Below are positions 22,089 through 33,663 of a stretch of 64,000 nucleotides of DNA, piece after piece. The stretch's first letter is position 1. Each line of letters starts with the position of its first letter. Made by a program: the position numbers and the translations under genes. Origin of the DNA: Roridomyces roridus (lineage: Eukaryota > Basidiomycota > Agaricomycetes > Agaricales > Mycenaceae); NCBI GenBank assembly GCA_029378245.1, contig JARKIF010000002.1, positions 3,286,001 to 3,350,000 on the forward strand, given 5' to 3'. A model generated the notes under the pieces. The model was not told where the DNA came from, did no database searches, and saw only the letters and a list, made by a program, of their open reading frames with translations.

Positions 22089-23770
22089 ATGCATTCTTGC
22101 CTAGCGATTCCGGAACTCGTACACCTCATTCTCTTTCAATTGGGCCCCGAAGACTATGCGGAGTGCGAGGCTTCTCTCGCAGCTCTCGCGCGGACTGCCC
22201 GCCTGTTTAACGATCCCGCTCTCAACCTGTTATGGCGGTCTCAGCGATCGCTTAGGAATATTGTATGTTGCATGCCTCGCGATCTCTTCCGGTGGGAATG
22301 GGTGCACTGGGAAGGGATCGACAGACACGAACGTGTTGTGGTGAGCGCCTCCTGTGGTGCGAGGAAACACCAGGCTCACGTAGTAATGTAGCACCTCCTC
22401 CGACCAATCCAGGCCTCAGACTGGGATCGTGCGCGCTCATACGCCAGCCGGGTGAAAGAGTTCCGCTCGTGGTCGGACGAAGATAACATTTCTTATAATT
22501 CAAATCGCCCCCATCCTTCTCGACCCTTCGCTTGGCCTTGAGAATGGCCGCATATTTCCCAATCTTACCTATCTTCGCTGGTCCCGAGAATACAGCGACT
22601 TTCAGCATATCCGTCTCTTCCTTAATTCCAAAATCACTAGCTTTAGCGTTTCGCTGGAACATCCGGCGCAGTACACAATTCTCTCGCTGGTTCTCCAAGA
22701 ATGTCCCCGAATGAAGGAAGTAGAGCTGTACGGGGGCCGTCCCGATCCAGAGCACGACGACTCGGAGGCCTCGTCGACAGCGGATATGATCTCCGCGTTT
22801 ATTCGAGAACTACTCAGCGTCGAATCCCTGAGGATGTCGGTGCCCGCTATGGTGTCTTTGCGGCATCTAACCTCGCTACCGTCGCTCCGGATTCTGGGGA
22901 TACAGGGCCTCCCTGCAGCACTGGAGACATCCGTCCTTGAAGACGAACCTCGTTTCGTACTTCTTCGTCATCTCTCCATACGCGGGTCGAGTGGCATTCC
23001 ATTGGTGACCCGCTTCATCCAGATGTGCTCTGATTCCAATCTAGAATCACTTGTTTTGGGTGGATTCTCCTACCACATCCCGCTGTTCTTCAAGCCTTTG
23101 CTTGAGGAGCTGGCCAACTCGCAATATTCATCTCTCAAAACCCTCACAACTGACGGTTCACAAGATGTCAATTACTGCCATCACGACGTCGTGGGTCCTG
23201 AGGACATCTTCACCGTGGAAGTCTTGCTTCCCATTTTCCGCTTTGGCAATCTCGTGGAAATAGAGCTATGCTCTCAGTTTGGATACGACTTGGATGATGG
23301 GGCGATGGACCAGATGGCGCAGGCATGGCCCGCTATCCAGAGACTTGAACTCCGTGAAGTATACCACGTCTACTTGACGGCAGTCAAAAAACCGCGTGCG
23401 ACGCTGCGCTCTTTGCAGTCATTTGCCCACCATTGCCCGCATCTTGAAACCCTCCGCGTGGAATTTAACGCTCAAGTCGTACCCTCTGTCGAGGATGCGT
23501 CGTTTTCAAACCCACGGATGCAGGTGCTGGAAGTCAAGTCTTCTCCGATTCTGGAGCCGGAACCTGTATTAATCGCGCTTCATCGCTGGGATTTTCCCAA
23601 AGTTGCGGGTGCTGGATTCTGATTGGGATTGGTTTACGGAAGACGTTGTTTTCCGGGAAAGGTGGCGGGAGGTGCGTATGTTGATTCGTACTCTTGCGAA
23701 AGGCGGTGCGGCGGCTGGAGTCAGTGCTGCCAGTGGGTGTAAGCAAGGTGTAAGTTTTTGTGGTAGATAA
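22089..23770 (+). pseudogene. F-box/leucine-rich-like protein, array member E (two frameshifts)
   Basis: The F-box exon is open (22089-22340, MHSCLAIPELVHLILFQL, LARTARLFNDPALNLLW), and exon 2 begins correctly at 22392 with HLLRPIQASDWDRARSYA. Near 22503 an extra base in TTCAAATCG shifts the frame; the proper continuation (IAPILLDPSLGLENGRIFPN) is one frame over. A second shift near 23578 (GCGCTTCATC, where paralogues have GCGCGCTTCATC) loses two bases; the expected FIAGIFPKLRVLDSD continues in another frame to 23770. No short intron explains either shift. Read as is, the protein would stop soon after the first shift. It is probably a young pseudogene, unless both are sequencing errors. Confidence 0.8.
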
Positions 23771-23954
23771 CGAATATGAGAGAACGAATGGGATTTTTAC
23801 AGGTACGGTTGCAGTAAGAATATCCCCCTCAAAATTACTAACGAGGGATTGGGTCCAGTCTACATACTATAGGCGCGACCATTCACGTCCGAAAGTTGCA
23901 AGTTGTTTGGGCCAATCAGGTGACCGTGGCTTCTCCCTTCATCTTCTCATCGGA

Positions 23955-25597
23955 ATGCATCGTTTGCTGACGATCTCGGAGCTTGTTGAAGAGATTCTGT
24001 CCCATTTGGACCCCTACAAGTATGTGGACAGCTATAGTACAGCGTCCCTCGCAGCTCTTGCAGCTCTCGCACAGACCGCCCGGCTGCCATTCCACGACAA
24101 AGCACTCGACATCTTGTGGCGATCTCAAATGTCGCTCTTGAACACTCTTCGGTGTATGCCCTCTGATCTCTGGAAGGAATCTCTCGGACAGAAACGCGCC
24201 ATGGTGAGTGACTCCGCCGGTAGCACAAGGGCATCAGTATAACGAGGTCCCAGCGTCTCCTTCGACCTATCCAGGCCTCAGATTGGCAGCGAGCGCGCCT
24301 GTACGCCGGCCGCGTCAAAGACTTCCTCTCACGATCCTATCCGGACGATCTCAGCTATGCTGCCGTTGCTCCGATTCTGCTCCATCGTTCCCTTGGTCTC
24401 GCACCTGGGCAGATATTCCCAAATCTGACCAGCCTTCATTGGGGTCATGACGATGAAAATTTCCATTGTATTCGCCTCTTTTTCAGCCCCAGAATTACTC
24501 GCCTTGGTATCCAGCTCCGGCGTTCGGAAACGTCGCAGTTAGCCGTCCTCTCACACATCCCCCGAGAGTGTCCTGGATTGGAGGAGGCATTTTTTGACAT
24601 GGATCCTCGGGACCCAATCTCGGCCGAGAATGCACGTATCATCTGCACGTTTGTTCGCGAGCTGCGTTCCCTCAAAGCTTTGACCGATTTGACCATTTCC
24701 ATCCCCGACATGGCTTCGTTGGGGCATATCGGACGACTTCCTTCTCTACGAAATTTGGGCATACGAGGCCTTCCCGCCGCAATTTCGAGAGCGTCTCATG
24801 ACGAGGAGCCCCCTTTCCAGTCGCTCCGCTGCCTCGATAATCTATGGGTCTCGAGCCTTTCATCGGTCGCCCCCTTCCTCGACATGTGCTCTGGATGCGC
24901 TCTTGAATCATTCAAGTTGACGCTATCATGCGAGTCGCACATCCCTCCTGCGTCCATCAAGCCTCTCCTCGAGGAATTGGTCCACTCCCACCATTTCTCC
25001 CTCACGACCCTCAGCATATACTACACGGAGTGCGGAATGCCTGAGAGCGAGGAGGTCCCGGGGCCTGATGACATCTTTACCATCTACTCCCTGCAACCAA
25101 TTCTCGCCCTCTCTAATCTTGTGGATGTGGAATTTTTCCCCACATTCGGATCTGATTTCGACGATGCTGCGATAGGTCAGATGGCTCAAGCGTGGCCGCG
25201 CCTCCGGCGCTTGTTATTCCAGGAAGAGGAGCATGTGGCTGCTACTCGAACTACACTCCTTTCTTTGCAGCTCCTTGCTTGCCACTGCCCACACCTCGAG
25301 AGTCTGACTATGGACTTTAGTGCCGAGGTCGTACCGCCCATTCAGGATCCCCCGGTGCCGAGTTATCGTCTACGGAGCCTGACGACGAAAAAGTCCAAGA
25401 TCTTGGCCGCGCATCCCGTGGCGCGCTTCATCTCCGCTAGTTTCCCTTCGTTGCGGACGGTGTACTCGGCTTGGAATCGGCGGGCCGTTAAGGACCCGGA
25501 GGAGGCTGCTTTCTATGAAAGATGGAAAGAGGTTGAAGCGCTGATCCCCGTTATCGTGGAGATTAGGCAGGAGGGAAAGCAATGGGCACAGATCTAG
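23955..25597 (+). CDS. F-box/leucine-rich-like protein, array member F
   Basis: Two exons (23955-24203, 24254-25597) give 530 residues in continuous frame. It starts MHRLLTISELVEEILSHLDP. The F-box region contains a small Ala/Leu duplication (LAALAALAQTARL). Exon 2 opens RLLRPIQASDWQRARLYAGR, the same junction as neighbouring member E, its closest relative in the window. Later motifs are IPDMASLGHIGRLPSLRNLG, ACHCPHLESLTMDF and the C-terminus VEIRQEGKQWAQI, as in members A and D. An intact sibling next to broken member E suggests a recent tandem duplication followed by loss of one copy. Confidence 0.85.
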
Positions 25598-25843
25598 CGG
25601 CATACTGTGAGCAGAGCACTTAGCACCCGCTCGACTTTTGTTTGGGAGAATTTTTTGGGCGCTCGTCGATGGTCATGTTTGGGTCATGTACAATTTTTTT
25701 TTTTTTTGGAACCGAGTCGAATCGACGGCTTTACTTGGCACATCGCTACTATAAAACAAGGAAGCAAACCGCGGGGGAAAAGCAAACCAGAAATTTGGAC
25801 GCCACCCAGTCTTAATCTAGATTTGTCCGTGGGAGAATAGAGA

Positions 25844-26018
25844 GCTTGCGCAGAAGCCATATGAGCCACGTGATGGCTTTTTGGCCGTGCGCGTCATATG
25901 GCTCCACTCTGCCAAAATTGGCTCGTTGGAGCCATTGAATGGCTTTTGCACCTAAATTAGCCATATGACGCGCACGTCAAAAAAGCCATCCAATGGCTCG
26001 TATGGCTTCTGCGCAAGC
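25844..26018. mobile_element. short palindromic foldback/MITE-like element
   Basis: Left arm 25844-25905 and right arm about 25958-26018 are inverted copies of about 61 bp. Both begin GCTTGCGCAGAAGCCAT and share GTGCGCGTCATATGGCT at their inner ends. Differences are few, for example CACGTGATGG against ATTGGATGG. The loop is about 50 bases and repeats the word TGGCT. A clear target-site duplication was not found, so the exact ends and class are uncertain. It lies upstream of the GH30 gene. Confidence 0.65.
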
Positions 26019-26439
26019 AGGGTAATAAGTATGCCGGTAGCGGCGCCCTTGCACAACGACGACAACGTTGACCAGTTGACCAGCCCGCCCTGCCGACTCC
26101 GGCGGGCCGACTCTTCCTTCATTGCGTCGGCACACGACACGAATGCTCAGGGCCATAGCTCGTGCTTGAGCAACAGCGTGATGGACGAAAGAAAACTACA
26201 TCGAAACTAGGTATGCGCTCTCCTCGACTCAAAACTTGCTCTGACAGTAAGCCTCGGCTCTCCAGTGTGAATGTGCGGATGCTCATCCTTATCGGCGTTC
26301 CTGGTTACACTATCTATCATCCACTTTAATCCGACCGACTATCGCTCGGTTGGCATTGCTTCGAGTTCTTGTGATGTTCTTTCAAGGGATATATGAAGCC
26401 TACCAGGAATCACAAGCCCTAGTCGAATCTTGCATCGGC

Positions 26440-28404
26440 ATGCCCCACTCCATGAGCTGCTTTGCGACTCTAGCTGCGTCGGTGCTCCTCGCCCCGCAGA
26501 TTCTGGCAGCCAGCGTGTCTGCCGTCCCCGCACAGACCTTCCTCGGTATCGGCGGTTCCGGGGCTTGGTGGCCGTATGACCTCTACAACTTTCCCGAACC
26601 GGCTCGCCAGAACCTCTCCGCTCTCTTGTTCTCTCAAGACGGACTAGGGTTATCCAACTATCGCTGGAACATCGGCGGTGGTGGCGTCAACGTGTCGAAC
26701 CCCGTGCGAGCGCCCGAGACCTTCTACGTCAGCCCCGGCGTGTACGACTGGAGCGCGGATGCTCAGGGCATCTACTTCCTTAAGCAGTCTGCGGCGCATG
26801 GTGTGCCCTCGCTCACCGCATTTGTAAACAGCGCGCCGGCGTCAATGACGTCTGGAGGCGCGAGTTGCAATGGGTCGTTTGTGAATGGTGCGTGGTGCCC
26901 CAGCTTTCTTAGTTCCCGATCGCTTACTCTCTGTAGGGACTGGTCTTGAATACGGTACCTACCTCGCGGACGTGATCGCTCATTGGAGAGACGAGGGACT
27001 CTTGATCAAGTACATTTCGCCCATGAACGAACCCGACAACAATTTTGGGCCGTCGCCGTGTGGTCAAGAGGGCATGGAAGTGGATGCTAACCAGTATGCC
27101 CATTCCCTGCGTCTCTTGACGCTCGCTGATTGTTTTCCAGACGCGCTGAAGTCGTCAACGGTCTGTATGCCGCTCTCGATGCCAAGGGTCTCGCTTCCAC
27201 AGTCGGAATCCTGGCCGACGAGTCGTCGTCGCTTTCTCGCGCAAGTTCAGAATACTCGACTTGGCTGCCGGAGGTCATCGACAAGGTGTGTATACTCTTG
27301 CTTCTATAAAGGAACTTGCTCAAGAGCAAGCATCGCAGGTTGCAGCCCTTGTCCACCACACATACGACTTTCCTTCGGACGCGAGCTACCTGTCGTATGT
27401 CAACTCCACGAAATCCCTGTATCCCAGCAAAGACACGTGGATGTCGGTTAGTAACGCCTCTCCGCGTCTTCGTTTTGCTCAGTTGGCTCAGGAAATCTGC
27501 TGCTCGCTCGGAGAGGCGAATGGCACGGGGCGCGGGTGGTCTGGCGGGTACGACCCAACGATCACCAACGCGCTTATGTTTAGCGGGATGGTCTTCCAGG
27601 TGCGTCATCCAAACTGTATAATTTGGACACATGCCTACAGAGTTGGCAGAGCTTCGTTCTCGCTGGAGAACCTCGTTATGATGTACGTGCCGCGGCTTCA
27701 CTGCTATGCTCCCAGCTGATGTCGCCTTAGTTCTGGACGCTGGTCTCTAACGGTCCGTCTTGCTGCCTTCCGCGTCTTGTGCAGACTCTTACCAGTCGTC
27801 TCAGGCATCGGCTGCGCACCGCTCGACGACCCCACTTGCGCCACCAGTGCGAATCCAGATGGGTGGAACGTACGTGCATGTAGCACGTTTTCCTTCCCAA
27901 GGCTGAAAATTTTCGCAGGATGGGCTGATCTTTTACGACAGCGACTATGCGACGAACGGCAACTACGAACTCTGTGGGATATTGCATCTAGACGTCCCTC
28001 GTCATTCTAATGTCCGCAGACCTGACCAAGCACTTCTTCACGTACAAGCACTTTGCTAACTTTGTGAAGCGTGCGTGCCTCCCCTTTGTCCCAAGCTCGT
28101 TTGTTTACAAGTCTTCTGTGCAGCGGGAAGCCAGCGGCACGCCATTACCGGCCCTGGAGCCACACAAACGATGATGGCGGTCTCCACGCCCGAGACGTAC
28201 GCTGTGATTGCGATGAACCCCAATACGACGGATACGACCCTCACGTTGACGTTCCCCGTCACCAAGCTGCGGGCCTCGTCGGCGGTGCGGACTTCGGCTG
28301 AGGAGGACTTTGTGGGGATCGAGCCTGCGGTGGGGAGTGGTGTAAGCTGGACGTTGGAGCTCAAAGCGATGAGTTTGACGACGTATCTCTTTGAGAGGCG
28401 TTAG
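26440..28404 (+). CDS. glycoside hydrolase family 30-like secreted enzyme
   Basis: Eleven exons (26440-26887, 26937-27093, 27141-27285, 27339-27446, 27492-27599, 27641-27682, 27731-27752, 27805-27869, 27919-27973, 28020-28070, 28124-28404) give 493 residues. An N-terminal hydrophobic segment (LAASVLLAPQILAASVSA) is a likely signal peptide. GIGGSGAWWPYDLYNFPE, LSNYRWNIGGGGV and YISPMNEPDNNFG are typical of GH30, with the acid/base Glu in NEP (about E181). WMSEICC carries the likely nucleophile (about E287), its codon opening exon 5. The C-terminus is a beta-sandwich-like segment (TYAVIAMNPNTTDTTLTLTF). The closest remembered relatives are fungal endo-beta-1,6-galactanases, acting on arabinogalactan side chains; related GH30 members are glucanases. 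Intron density is very high, with one exon of 22 nt. An upstream in-frame ATG at 26350 would hide the signal peptide. Confidence 0.88.
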
Positions 28405-28422
28405 TAACATACACAAACTATT

Positions 28423-28665
28423 TTATACAGTCACACCCTCCGGTACCAGTACTTGTTTGGCACCCTCGAGCATAGCATACAACTCAGCCTCATCCATAGA
28501 GAAGGCTGCTCCTTCATCGTCTGCAAACTCCACCCAAAAGGATCTATTCTTCAAAGAGGCTTGCCGACCACAGACTCGGAGGAATCCGTGCCCATCTGCC
28601 AGTGGGGAGGCGAAGATGAGCGCTTGATCCCCGAATATTTTGATTTGTGCGACTAGTCGTGGCAT
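28423..28665 (-). CDS. small hypothetical protein (80 residues)
   Basis: A single minus-strand frame ends 19 bases from the GH30 stop, tail-to-tail. The sequence is acidic at the C-terminal half (FADDEGAAFSMDEAELYAML) and shows no known motif, signal peptide or membrane segment. Composition is protein-like, but it could be the last exon of an unrecognised gene or chance. Confidence 0.25.
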   Translation of the reverse strand: MPRLVAQIKIFGDQALIFASPLADGHGFLRVCGRQASLKNRSFWVEFADDEGAAFSMDEAELYAMLEGAKQVLVPEGVTV

Positions 28666-29334
28666 AACTCAGGCGACCTCATTGCGAGGGTTCGACAAAG
28701 AAGGCTTGCACAGCCAGATGGAGGCTTGTGAAGTCGGTGCGAAGACCAGACTCGAGGTTTTCGTCCAGGCACTTGAAGTATGCACAGTGTCATGATTCAA
28801 TATACGAATTTCATCAGAAAGCGCTGCGATTCAACGGATCGGTGCTTCAAATTTCCACCCCGGAGCAAGTTCTTCGGTTCCAACAGAGACCGAGTCAAAG
28901 CGGCGACTCAGCACGAAGGCGAGTGGTCCTTTTGACCTTGATGTCGACTGGCGCCTCTTGCCTTTAACCATTACAATATCTCGAGCGGCGAGTTCAGGTC
29001 TTATGACATTTCATTCAATCGCTTGCCTCGATACTCTGATGCATTCTTTCTTGATTAAATTGACCTCCGTGTGGTGACTTTTGCTAGGTCGAAAACGCCA
29101 GAAAACGCCGCCCCACACATTGCTAAATTCTCAGGACTAATACATACACAGAAGCCCGTCGACATCGCTTGGCGCTCCGAGGCGCTCCGCCGTGCAGATT
29201 TCGGCATGGCATTCATCTGAGAAGCTGCGTCAATATACTGATAAATTCTCGTGCCGCGAAAGGGCCCGCCCTCTTCGTTCCCCCCACCTACCCAATGTTT
29301 CCCTGCAGGTACCCGGACTACTAGCGGACCCTCA
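28666..29334. other. gene-free stretch upstream of DUF6533-type gene
   Basis: No gene, repeat or promoter element was recognised; only short unsupported frames. Confidence 0.35.
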
Positions 29335-30468
29335 ATGCCATCCGATGAAATCCCAGCCGCCATTCAAAGAGAGCTTCAGATCTCGGAGTACGTCTTGTCG
29401 GGTTCGGCAGCGGTGCGTGTGCAGCAGCATAATTGCTCTCGACTCACGGTTTTTCACAGATATTGTTATGGGACATTCTAAACAACATCCGAAACGACTA
29501 TCTCTTGTTGTTCAAGCACCGGTTCCAATTGACCAGCGCAGTGTATCTCACGGCGAGATGTGCGTCCGTGGTGTATATTCTGGGGCTCACCATATATGCA
29601 AGTAAGCGTAAACCATTACCTCACACAAACCTTGACTCATTCTTTAGCAAACCCTTTTCACGCGTGTGAGAGCGCATATGTAGCGTTGGACGTCTTCATG
29701 CCCATTGGCGTCTCTGCCAACACTTTCTTGTTCTTCTCTCGCGTGCGCGCAATATACGGCGGGGATCGTCTCATAACCTTTGTTTTCGGGTTTCTGTGGC
29801 TCTCAGTCGTGGCCGGTTCGCTGACCATCCCTATTGGCACAACGGCGAGTGGCCTGCCGGGGAACCCTACTGAATGCGTTGTTACGTCCCTCAAAAAGTA
29901 TACAAGCGCCTCGGGCGTCACTCTTGCTGTCAACGACTCTCTCGTCTTCATCGCAATATCCTACCGCCTTTTCTCGGATTTTTCAGAGTCAACCTGGGAG
30001 CCTGGGGAACGGAAGCCATGGTGGGGACGGCTTAGGGCGCTGCTGACTGGCGCGGATTTGCCCGCATTTGCCAAATCCCTCTTCACGGACGGGCAAATGT
30101 ATTACATGTGAGTGCCTGCCTTCATTTCTTGTCAACTGAGGCGAATCGTGGCAGGATTACGGTCTTTATCAACATCGTCGCCACAGCATTGGTACTGAGC
30201 TCCGTTGACCTTGCCTACCGCTGCATACCAGTTGGTGGATCTTATTCCTAACGCTCAACTTCTCACGTTTGCCCAGGCGGTCCTGAACTTTACACTAACT
30301 GGGATTATGGCGTGCCGTGTGTATCGGAATACGAAGCTGAATCTGCACTGGGGTGGACGTGAGCTCACTCTGCCTACGCTCAACTCCCTCACTGGGGAGC
30401 CGCTCAGCCTGGTGCTTCGGACATCCAACGTGGATCTGCCAAGCGTCAAGACACAGGACATTCCTTGA
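29335..30468 (+). CDS. DUF6533-type multi-pass membrane protein, copy 1
   Basis: Five exons (29335-29412, 29460-29601, 29648-30107, 30155-30230, 30277-30468) give 315 residues. After a short N-terminus comes the family start LLWDILNNIRNDYLLLFKHR and then about seven hydrophobic segments (for example VVYILGLTIYA, FMPIGVSANTFLFFSRVRAIYG, FGFLWLSVVAGSLTIPIG). The signature tail GIMACRVYRNTKL follows. Agaricomycetes carry many such proteins; their seven-helix layout suggests receptors or transporters, but no function is established. The last intron (30231-30276) was chosen because it restores the spacing AYR-x(13)-IMACRVYR seen in the inverted copy at 52657-53783, which lacks this intron. It ends tail-to-tail with the zinc-cluster regulator at 30542, 73 bases between the stops. 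Confidence 0.8.
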
Positions 30469-30541
30469 ATCGAACTTGTATATAATCTTACACTTCGTGA
30501 GCCTTCCGATCGTTTATTTTGTAGCCACCAATATCGTACAT

Positions 30542-33144
30542 CTAGTTAGTTGAATCCGCGATATACGCCTGCCATTGATCGTCGTTCCTAGGCATAAGGT
30601 CGGCAGGAAACCAGATCAAGTCCGAGTCCCAACCATCCGTCTCCGACAATAATTGTTCGATGGACATTCCAGGCAAAAATTTCGAGTCTCCTGCATCTTC
30701 GGAGTCCTGCGAACTCTGTAATTCTTGAAGCAGCTCCCACTGTCGTCCTGCTGCCTGCCACCTAAACAATTTGAGACGGTGGCAAGTGCCGACATATCTT
30801 GATTACCTTGCTTCACAAGCCTTGAATACCTTGGACGCCTTCCGACATTGAGCCAAGTCCTTGTCTAGATTCAGGCCTACACGGGCGCGGCATTTCGCAG
30901 CAAAGATGTTCATAAGGAGGATGACAGCGGAGACAAATGTCGGATTCTGTCAATTAGCAAGAAGTGATATCAAATAGACCAACTCTTACCTGGAGGAATC
31001 CGGACGCAACGTAGGCCGACCGAGTCGACCAGAGGTCTACTACACTTAACGTGGAACGCGCTGCGGTCAAGCAGATGGAGAGAGATGGACCAGCGATTGG
31101 AGTTGGATTGTTGATATACGGTCTGTGGATCTTAAGAATTTCGGTAAGCATTGTCATTGAGAAACAGAGGAGAAATACAAACAGTAATTTGCAGCCAATG
31201 ATACGTTGCATGTAGAACTGCAGATTGATCAAAGAATACGTCTTGTTGCACTTTGGAAGGATCCCAGAGAACTGAAGAGGCAGTCAGGTTGGCGAGCGTC
31301 TATTACACCGAAAGAAAAACTGGATTCACGATGTGATGGAAGTGTTTCGAGGAACGAATTCATCGCCGAGTCTAACTCCGCCACCATTTCGGTCTCCCGT
31401 TCCACAGTCAAGCCCCGCCGCGATTTTGAGAACTTGGAGGAATACAGCCGGCCGAGTGCTTTGCCCAAGATCTATGCGCAGTTTGAATTGAATGATAAAA
31501 TGTTAGGAGGGCCAACCTTGAAGAGTTCTATAAAATGCGCGAAAAAGGAGAGCATCGAGGGTTTTCCCGGCGGCTGCACGAAACCGTGATCCCAGTACTC
31601 ATCGTCGACTTCAAGCGGAGGATCCACATCGAAACTGAAATTTCTGAATCTCCAAGCCACGATCCAGGTTAGGAAGATTTGGTGCTCACTCGTCAAGATG
31701 CATGACAGGCGGATGTCCAAGCAGGCTGGATGTAAACCCATCGAGGATGAAAACCGACCAGAAGACGCGGTTCCAAAGTTCATCCTGATATTTGGGGGCT
31801 CTGGCACGCAGACGCAGATAGGGCCCGTGGTATTGAATAAGCCGGATAGCCAGTCCCTGGACATTTGAATGATTCCTAAACCTTGGGGCAGGCGAGGGAC
31901 GTACGAGATACACCCAGCTCATATGGGACGTGGAGTTCCCTAACGAGAACAATGTCATCAGCTAGCGAGTATTCAGCAATGAACCGTTCGTCAAAAACGA
32001 ACCGATACCGACGCAGTAGAATTGTGCATGAAACGCTGTGGGCTCGGATAGATTGGGGAGTATCCTCAACTGTGCGACGAACTTCCAGCCTGATGAGAGC
32101 GTGTTGCTGTCGATCATGACCGAGGATTCGTCCGAGTACTGCAATGTGTTCAAAAGCTAACAAATTGCAGGCCCGGACTTACTCGAGATGCAAGAGCCAA
32201 TACGGCAAGGACCACAGCTCCAAACCCTGAATCCGTGCGGTGTAATGATCCCTTTCCAAGATTTTGGAGGAACGAAGGGCGGTGTAGAACGGGGAAGGTC
32301 GGGTGTATGTTTGCAAAATACCGTTCGACCAGATGGTTGACTAATAGATCGTCTGGGTAGATATACGGTTCTTGACTCCCGTAATAGTCTTTCTCCCACT
32401 GCAAAGCCGATCAGCCTAGAACGACATTGTACAGGAAAGCACTGGCGGAGAACTGGCCCCAGTAAATCGGCCGCTTGAGGTGTAGATTTGTTCTCAACGG
32501 ATGTTCCAGATACTTTTCTTTCACCGCAAACGCACTCTGCACGAGACTGATGTTACTCGCGGAGCCAAAGAGGCGTGGCGTAAATTTTGCCAAAGTTGAA
32601 ATTCGCCACTGACGAAAACGATCGGTTAATTCGTCCGAGACGTCTTCGTGGGGGTCCGGTGTGATGTCGCCCTGTTCAGACTTGTCCGAGTTAGATGTAG
32701 GCAAAAGTTGAGAACAAAGAGCGCAGATAGGGAGTGAAATGGAGTTCAGTTTGGCCTCCAACACGGAGATTTTTTCTCGGAGCTCTTCAACAAGCCTTTG
32801 GAAATAAATCGGGCAGTTGAACATGCATCCGAGCGGAAAACTCACCTGTTCTTGCGTGCCCGTTGTAAATGTTGCTGTCCAAAGGTACACAACAAGTCCG
32901 CAGAGGCTATACAGTTTGTGCACTGATTTTCTGGCATGGTGGAGGCGTCGCCTATTTGAATCTCAGCGGAATGTGTCGCCGCGGCGGGTACAAGATCTCC
33001 TCACATCGAACTAAGGATTTCCCATGAGTTGAATCAATCAGGGGGGGAGAGAGAACAACCCTTGCGCAAGCGGCACGCATCGCAAGTTCGAATGGGTCGT
33101 CTTTTACACTTGGAACTGGAGCCTGGGGATCCGAAGGAGGGCAT
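30542..33144 (-). CDS. Zn2Cys6 transcription factor, array copy 1
   Basis: Many exons on the minus strand. The zinc cluster is CDACRLRKVRC plus MPENQCTNCIASADLLC, spread over three exons; the middle one is only 6 nt (33010-33005) and supplies V-R-C with split codons at both ends. A linker helix follows (LVEELREKISVLEAKL, then ICALCSQLLP). The fungal_trans regulatory domain includes WEKDYYGSQEPYIYPDDLL, IHPTFPVLHRPSF, SWVYL and KYQDELWNRVFWSVFILDGF. The C-terminus is a short acidic segment (GMSIEQLLSETDGWDSDLIW). Exon order matches the fully resolved copy at 49735-52542, so about 650 residues are expected. One intron (32446-32399) begins GC instead of GT. It would be a nuclear DNA-binding regulator; target genes are unknown. 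Confidence 0.8.
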
Positions 33145-33217
33145 ATGGTGGTGGTTGTTCGGGGGAGAAGTCGGTTATCACAATACTGGCCGGCACCGGT
33201 TACTCAAATTTCGCTGG

Positions 33218-33663
33218 TGTCCGCCAGGCCCCCGGGCACTCCCTACTAGGTCCCTCCGGAATAGAGTAAATCAAGGGGTCAAAATGGGTGATTTTGACTC
33301 CGTGAATAGAGTAAATCAGGGTCTGATGGCGTCGCGCCGCTCCGGGGTAGAGTAAATCAGGCGGAGCCCGAAAATTTTGGCTGTCCAGGTGATCAGAAGC
33401 CATGATTTGGTGATGGTTTCGAGCCTCGGGACAGCTGAATCAACGCGGCTGAGCGGGGCCGAAACTGAGCGCGTAGGCGAAAAATCAAGCCGAAAAAAGC
33501 CGGGGAGCGAAAAATTGCCCAATGTGGCACCGTGGGAACTTTTTTCCGCTCCAGAATAGAGTAAAACAGCGCTCGAGCGCCGATTTTCGTAGAGTAAAAC
33601 AGCCCCGATTCGAGGAGAAATCCAGAGGGACCTAGTAGGGAGTGCCCGGGGGCCTTGTCCGCC
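33218..33663. mobile_element. hAT-like MITE with perfect inverted repeats and 8-bp target-site duplication
   Basis: The element is 33226-33655 (430 bp), flanked by TGTCCGCC at 33218-33225 and 33656-33663. Its ends are perfect inverted repeats beginning AGGCCCCCGGGCACTCCCTA and running about 31 bp. Inside are five copies of a 12-base word, TAGAGTAAATCA (33262, 33307, 33348) or TAGAGTAAAACA (33557, 33590). An 8-bp duplication fits hAT-type transposition. It has no coding capacity. It lies 82 bases upstream of the start of regulator copy 1 and may carry part of its promoter. Confidence 0.85.
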
